Origin: Dendrobium chrysotoxum
Lineage: Eukaryota > Streptophyta > Magnoliopsida > Asparagales > Orchidaceae
Assembly: GCA_019925795.1 (NCBI GenBank)
Contig: CM034311.1
Location: forward strand, 9,472,126 to 9,536,125
Direction of reading: 5' to 3'
Length of the DNA stretch: 64,000 bases
Each line of letters begins with the position of its first letter. Positions within the stretch are counted from its first letter, which is position 1. A model generated the notes under the pieces. It was not told the origin of the DNA. It saw nothing but the letters and a program-made list of their open reading frames with translations, and did not search any database. Below are positions 59,679 to 64,000 of this stretch, piece after piece. Made by a program: the position numbers and the translations under genes.

Positions 59679-59970
59679 CTACCTAGGCTTAACTAAGGAT
59701 ACTACAGTGAAGGCTATTGATAAAAAGCATACACCACCAACATAAAGATATGTAATACTAAGGAAGTTATTCGCTCCTCTAAGCCAGGTTGTTGTTGAAA
59801 GTACCAGCTTTTTCTTCACCAAAATTGTAGTAGGTTTTGTAGTTATTCTTCAGCATCATTTTAATGATATCATTTTCCTTATGATCAACATCTAACCTTC
59901 CATTCAACTTCCTAAATATTTGAAGGGTAGTCGTACGCATCCGAACAATAAGATCCTCTAACTCGCTTAA
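59679..59970 (-). pseudogene. ALIS/CDC50 (LEM3-type) gene fragment, unit 2
   Basis: Second copy of the fragment at 55265-55556, preceded by the acceptor-like ttaacag. It keeps LSELEDLIVRMRTTTLQIFRK intact where unit 1 has a stop and a 3-base loss, but has its own TAG after NNNLA. Comparing the copies shows that different lesions arose after duplication while both carry the frameshift before FLGIAY-like sequence. Confidence 0.82.
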
Positions 59971-60679
59971 CTGTTAAGAGACAAACATAATAAATTAGAA
60001 TAAGACCAATAGTGAGAAATGCAATCCTATTATGTTCAATCTTTGCAATATTAGCTTTTTACTATCATAAATCCATTTAACTCCTTTAATTGACTTTTTA
60101 TGTTAAATCTTTGCAATATCGGTACATCTTTTGTTTTTTTATTTGGACTACATTTTATAATAATATCAGTACATCTTTATTTAAACGTCTATCCTATTAT
60201 TTTGTTCTATTATTTCTTATCATTTTATTCATTTTAGTTTTCATATTATTTACGATACATGCCATATCCATTACTCTTTATTTTTTTAAGTACTACTTTA
60301 CTCTTCTAATAGATATTACATTAATCTCATATTTGAAGGTACTTCTTTGTACAAATATTAAACTATGACTAGATACAACAATAATAACATCAAGTTTTTA
60401 TCCCACCACATGGGGTCGGCTACATGAATTCTTTTTCTCCGTTGTGTTCGGTTATTTGACTTTTTCTATTATTAAACTATCAATTATGTTGTCAGTTAAT
60501 GAATTTTTATAATCTCAAAAAAAAAATCTTCTAATTTAATTCAATACCAACTTATTTAAGCATGCTCATTTATCATAATATTGTTAAAAGTTATTCAATT
60601 AGCTAAAACATTATTTTTTTATAATTTCACTTAATTATGTGTACTTAAATATCATTTTAAAAAAAATTGTTTATGTTTT

Positions 60680-61330
60680 AGTGTTTGTGTTTGGCGAAAA
60701 ACCTTGTTTTATAGCTTATTCTGACGTGGCTTTAAACTGTAAGTTGAAAGGTTATGCTTTATTTACTTCAATGTATCCTATATTTATCTTCTTCTGTGTA
60801 AAAATAGAGTTAGTTGTGTTTTGTTGTAAACATAAAAAGGGCATATTTAAAGCTGCTTGCAAATTCAGATATTACCTGAAATTATAATTTATATAAGCTA
60901 TTGCATTACTTTGATAATTACATACTACTTGTCAATAACTTTATGATTCTCTTATAGTATTTTCTTTTATTCTAAGCAAGAGTTTCATTTAATAAGTATA
61001 ACTCATTCATTTTTTTTAAATATGTCATTCTTTCAAGGATTGTTTTTTTATTCCAGAGGTTGCTTCTTTGCTGCTTCACAATTTTTGCATATATCTTATC
61101 ACCCCTCCTAGACATGAGGTCAGTCATTTCATTTTATCTCCTCCATTAAATTTTCTTTCCAATATTGTAATTATTTGTTTTACTTTAATTCGAACAACTT
61201 GCTCACATGATTTCCCCGCTTTACTCAAGAGTTTCTATAGTTTGGAGCTGCTCCTATTTCTATGCACTGCCAGTGCCTTCTATTGATGAGTTGGCAGATA
61301 AAGTTGCAGATGTTCTTGATTTCTTTGATG
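60680..61330 (+). pseudogene. NDL (NDRG/SF21-like) gene fragment, unit 2 and beyond
   Basis: Three exons. First (~60682-60741): acceptor tatgttttag, VFVFGEKPCFIAYSDVAL plus N, donor gtaagt; 6 bases shorter than unit 1 (SDP region). Second (~61020-61118): MSFFQGL, then a +1 frameshift at a T-run, LLLHNFCIYLITPPRHE, donor gtcagt. Third (61241-~61326): acceptor tctatag, FGAAPIS, then a 1-base slip and PVPSIDELADKVADVLDFF. This order and spacing match NDL genes. The rest of the gene is absent; a PIF/Harbinger end lies ~200 bases further. Non-functional. Confidence 0.88.
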
Positions 61331-61536
61331 TGCTTGATAAAACAATTATATAAAAAAGTTATTTCTTTTTTACTTGAACTTGTTTCTGTGTTTCTGCACT
61401 TAGCAAACTCTATTCATACTTACTGAGAATATTTCATGTGAAATCCAAGTTAGTCATGCATTCTAGTTAGCTTTTCTTTGAATACAATTCTTGCAAAAGT
61501 TTACTTTTAGTTATTTATTTTTTATGTTTACATTAA
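61331..61536. other. Short unassigned stretch before the Harbinger end
   Basis: A/T-rich, probably NDL intron sequence. No feature seen. Confidence 0.4.
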
Positions 61537-62565
61537 GGGTGCGTTTGGGACGGATTTTTCCCTGTTGTAGGTTACGAAACATAACCGAGAGGTGGTTTGG
61601 GGTTACCTGATCGTGCTCTGTTCTTGACAATTTCACGTCCTGTGGTTGCTTCTCACATCCGGAGGAAGCCTCCTATCTTTGGATACTACCCGTTGTTTGT
61701 AGGTATGAGAAATACATTAATGCCCTTACAGTTATCTGCGAACTGACCCATTTTCTTCTTCATTCTCGTGAAGTTCTACTATATCAGACCAATCCTCTGC
61801 TCCTTCTGTCTCATCTCACCATGCTCGGGACTCGCTCAGCAGTTTAGGTATTTATCAAAACTCGCAGCTGCGATAACTCCGACTCAGTAGTTTTCAACCT
61901 CCCAACTTCCCTAGTAAGCTCAACTATGAATTGTTTTTTAATCTTTTTACTCAGATTTATAGCATTTTTGTATTCCCCACTCTTTTCAACAGCAAAATTA
62001 ACAATCTTATTGCAGTAATCTTCTCAGGTAAAATTATCTCCCATTGCTTGTGCTTCTCAAAAAATTTAGATTTTTATTTCATTTCCAAAATTATGCTTCG
62101 CCTTTCCTTTATTGGGTTTTTGTTCAAATTTTAGAATAGATTGTGGGGTATATTGAGATTAGTGTTTTATTTTGTCATTGATTAGGGTGAGATTCATTTC
62201 TTTTTTTCTTTTTTTTGAAAGACAGATCACTGAGACAAAGGCACAAGATTTCTGTTTATTGATCTTTTACTTTTTGAAGCTTTTCTGATAGAAACCCATA
62301 CTTTAGAAATAAAATCTTACAATGTTCTGTATTTATTCTGAAAACTTTTTTAATTGAATTTTTTTGCTTATGATGAGTATTTTTTGTTGTTGATTTATGC
62401 CATGCATTTCATAGCTGTGGGAAACTTTTTTCATGTAGTTACTCAATATTTCATTTCCCAGTTTTGTTTTTTACACTCTCAGAAGCTCAAAGAGTTCATA
62501 ACTTATCCCACTACCCCTTATTGGATGAAGATGTGTTCTTATTTTTATAACTTGCCTTTGTTAGT

Positions 62566-63410
62566 ATGAGAAGCTTCAATAATCAGATGTCGAAGTCATC
62601 CATGTCCATGCATCTTGCTTTACTATAAGCATTCATATTCTTCTCAGTTTATAGCAAAGTAAATACAAATAATAATTCATTATTTAATATTTAGGTCTTA
62701 TAATAGGTAAACATAAAGATGGGGGACCGTTTGCAGCATGGGAGCGCGATGTGAAAATTATTTTTTATGATTTTTGTTTGAAGGGAATTGAACTAGGAAA
62801 TCGTCCAACCACCCATTTTAATAAAGTGGGTTATATGAATTTAATGAAATCTTTTCAAGAAAAAATAGGTCGAGAGTATGACAAAACACAATTAAAAAAT
62901 GGGTGGTAATTATGAAAGGAGTTAAAGCGAGGTTCAACTGGATTGAGCTGGGATCCTAGAGGAAAAACTATTGATGCACCAGAGGAATGGTGGAAAGTTA
63001 AATTACAAGTAACCTTCAAATTATTACATATTTAAATGTATACATATTCATTTTAAACTTAACTTTTACAACTTCTAATATATACAACTAATTACACTTA
63101 TATATTCTTCCAAATGCCAAAAAATTCAGATATTACGGTATAGATCCCGAACTTAAGGATAAGCTCGACATGATGTTTGTGGGGGTCGTTGCTACTGGTG
63201 CTCATGCATGGACTCTCAACCAAGTTGTTGAACATCATCTTTGTATGTATGAGAAGCTTCAATAATTAGATGTTGAAGTCATCCATGTCCATACATCCTG
63301 CTTTACTATAAGCATTCATATTCTTCTCAGTTTATAGCAGAGTAAATACAAATATTAATTCATTATGTAATATTTAGGTCTTATAATGGGTAAACCTAAA
63401 GATGAGGGAC
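62566..63410 (+). repeat. Local duplication within the Harbinger element
   Basis: tatgagaagcttcaataat, then gtcatccatgtccat, attcatattcttctcag and aatatttaggtcttataat recur at 62566-62725 and 63247-63402. The right copy jumps from the gene start straight to the end of exon 2 (ggactctcaacc). Confidence 0.88.
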
Positions 63411-63850
63411 TCTCAACCAAGCTGTTGAACATCATGATGTTAGGGGATATTCTGAATGATTAGACAATGTTAGTGATTCTTCTAAAACTTTTTTATCAAA
63501 AACAGATAACCTTACTGATTCCAACAACTCAAAACGTCAATCAACTTCAACTTGTACAATTCATAAGAAAAAAAATGGATCCAGTTTCCTATGAAATCAA
63601 ATTACTCAACTTATAAGTGCATGCATAAAATATTAGATCAGTCTCAAATGTATCACAATCAACAAGCTATCCTTTAATACTCTCCGATGCAATTAAAGTG
63701 CTTGATCAGATCACTGAAATATTTAAAGAAATGCTAGTCTACTTATACTCAACAAAGCTCCTCGAGGATCCTATCAAGCGAGAACTTTTCATATTAATGT
63801 TGCCTGAGAGAAGAATTTATTATTTGCATTACTGCTATGACAATTGAGAT
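62703..63850 (+). pseudogene. Myb/SANT-like (Harbinger ORF1-type) gene, broken
   Basis: Exon 1 (62703-63008) would start at ATA in place of ATG and reads WERDVKIIFYDFCLKGIELG, NRPTTHFNKVGYMNLMKSF, EYDKTQLKN, then a short in-frame loss with TAA and TGA, then TGLSWDPRGKTIDAPEEWW, donor gtaacc. Exon 2 (~63118-63214) reads KFRYYGIDPELKDKLDMMFV, then VATGAHAWT. After the local duplication the tail continues from 63402 to LEDPIKRELFILMLPERR (~63770-63830). This is the Myb/SANT-like DNA-binding protein related to L10-interacting MYB proteins, which works with Harbinger transposase. Stops make it a pseudogene. Confidence 0.85.
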
Positions 63851-64000
63851 GCGTAGTTCCTCATTTAGTCATTTTGATATTATATATAATTTAATTCTTC
63901 TCTGTTACTTACTATTCCATCACAATTACTCTGTCATACTCTCATAGAAAATAATGTTATTTTTGTATTCTGTTTGTATTCTGGATTTTTTGAACTATGG

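Larger units (their letters stand above)
56701..61098 (+). repeat. Tandem duplication, unit 2
   Basis: Begins cattctttcacattaaaaa and runs collinear with unit 1 to cttatcacccct at ~61098. After that point the NDL exon continues (cctagacatgag), so this unit keeps the original junction to the right. By eye the units are roughly 90-95% identical. Confidence 0.95.
61537..64000 (+). mobile_element. PIF/Harbinger-type DNA transposon, left part
   Basis: Starts after TTA/TAA with GGGTGCGTTTGGGACGG, the usual terminal pattern and target site of PIF/Harbinger elements. It contains a Myb/SANT-like gene of the kind encoded by these elements. The right end and transposase are not in the window. 61555-62560 holds no recognisable gene. 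Confidence 0.6.

Overview
This window is plant nuclear DNA, almost entirely transposable elements and their remains. The signs are a plant initiator-Met tRNA primer site, Sirevirus-type Ty1/copia elements, Tat-type and chromovirus-type Ty3/gypsy elements, an RTE-like LINE relic, a PIF/Harbinger Myb/SANT protein and fragments of two plant genes. I cannot name the species; a TE-rich angiosperm is as far as the sequence goes. No intact host gene is present. Every coding region recognised is interrupted by stops or frameshifts, except that the second part of one envelope-like ORF is open.

Layout. 1-12.3 kb: a decayed minus-strand Tat-type gypsy element ('E'; integrase, archaeal-type RNase H, RNase H, RT, protease and gag from left to right), whose left LTR holds a Sirevirus solo LTR ('D', 300-2000). 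12.3-22.2 kb: the 3' part of a plus-strand chromovirus ('F'; RT to chromodomain-like tail) and its 3' LTR, split by a minus-strand Sirevirus with a large internal deletion ('C', 15497-20731, perfect GTTCG target duplication). 22.2-25.9 kb: a chromovirus-like LTR ('G'), a possible CACTA end and a Tat-type U5 block. 25.9-46.9 kb: a complete nested pair. Sirevirus 'B' (25864-46857) carries Sirevirus 'A' (25909-36936) inside its 5' LTR, and both have recognisable target duplications. 46.9-51.6 kb: repeat-like DNA without recognisable genes. 51.6-61.1 kb: a direct tandem duplication of about 4.4-5.1 kb, each unit holding a gypsy RNase H relic, a LINE RT relic, an antisense fragment of an ALIS/CDC50-like gene and exons of an NDL (NDRG/SF21-like) gene. 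61.5-64 kb: the left part of a PIF/Harbinger element with a broken Myb/SANT-like gene that is itself locally duplicated.

The most interesting system is in the Sireviruses. Their LTR U3 regions carry dense short palindromes (core CGTAC-T-GTACG or CGTCC-W-GGACG) arranged as pairs whose starts lie 19-21 bp apart, about two helical turns. In element A the same palindrome-then-TATA module occurs a second time, between pol and an envelope-like ORF, where it looks like an internal promoter. A and B also share two in-frame stop codons at the same pol positions although their LTRs have diverged, and both overlap the gag stop with an ATG that could open pol.
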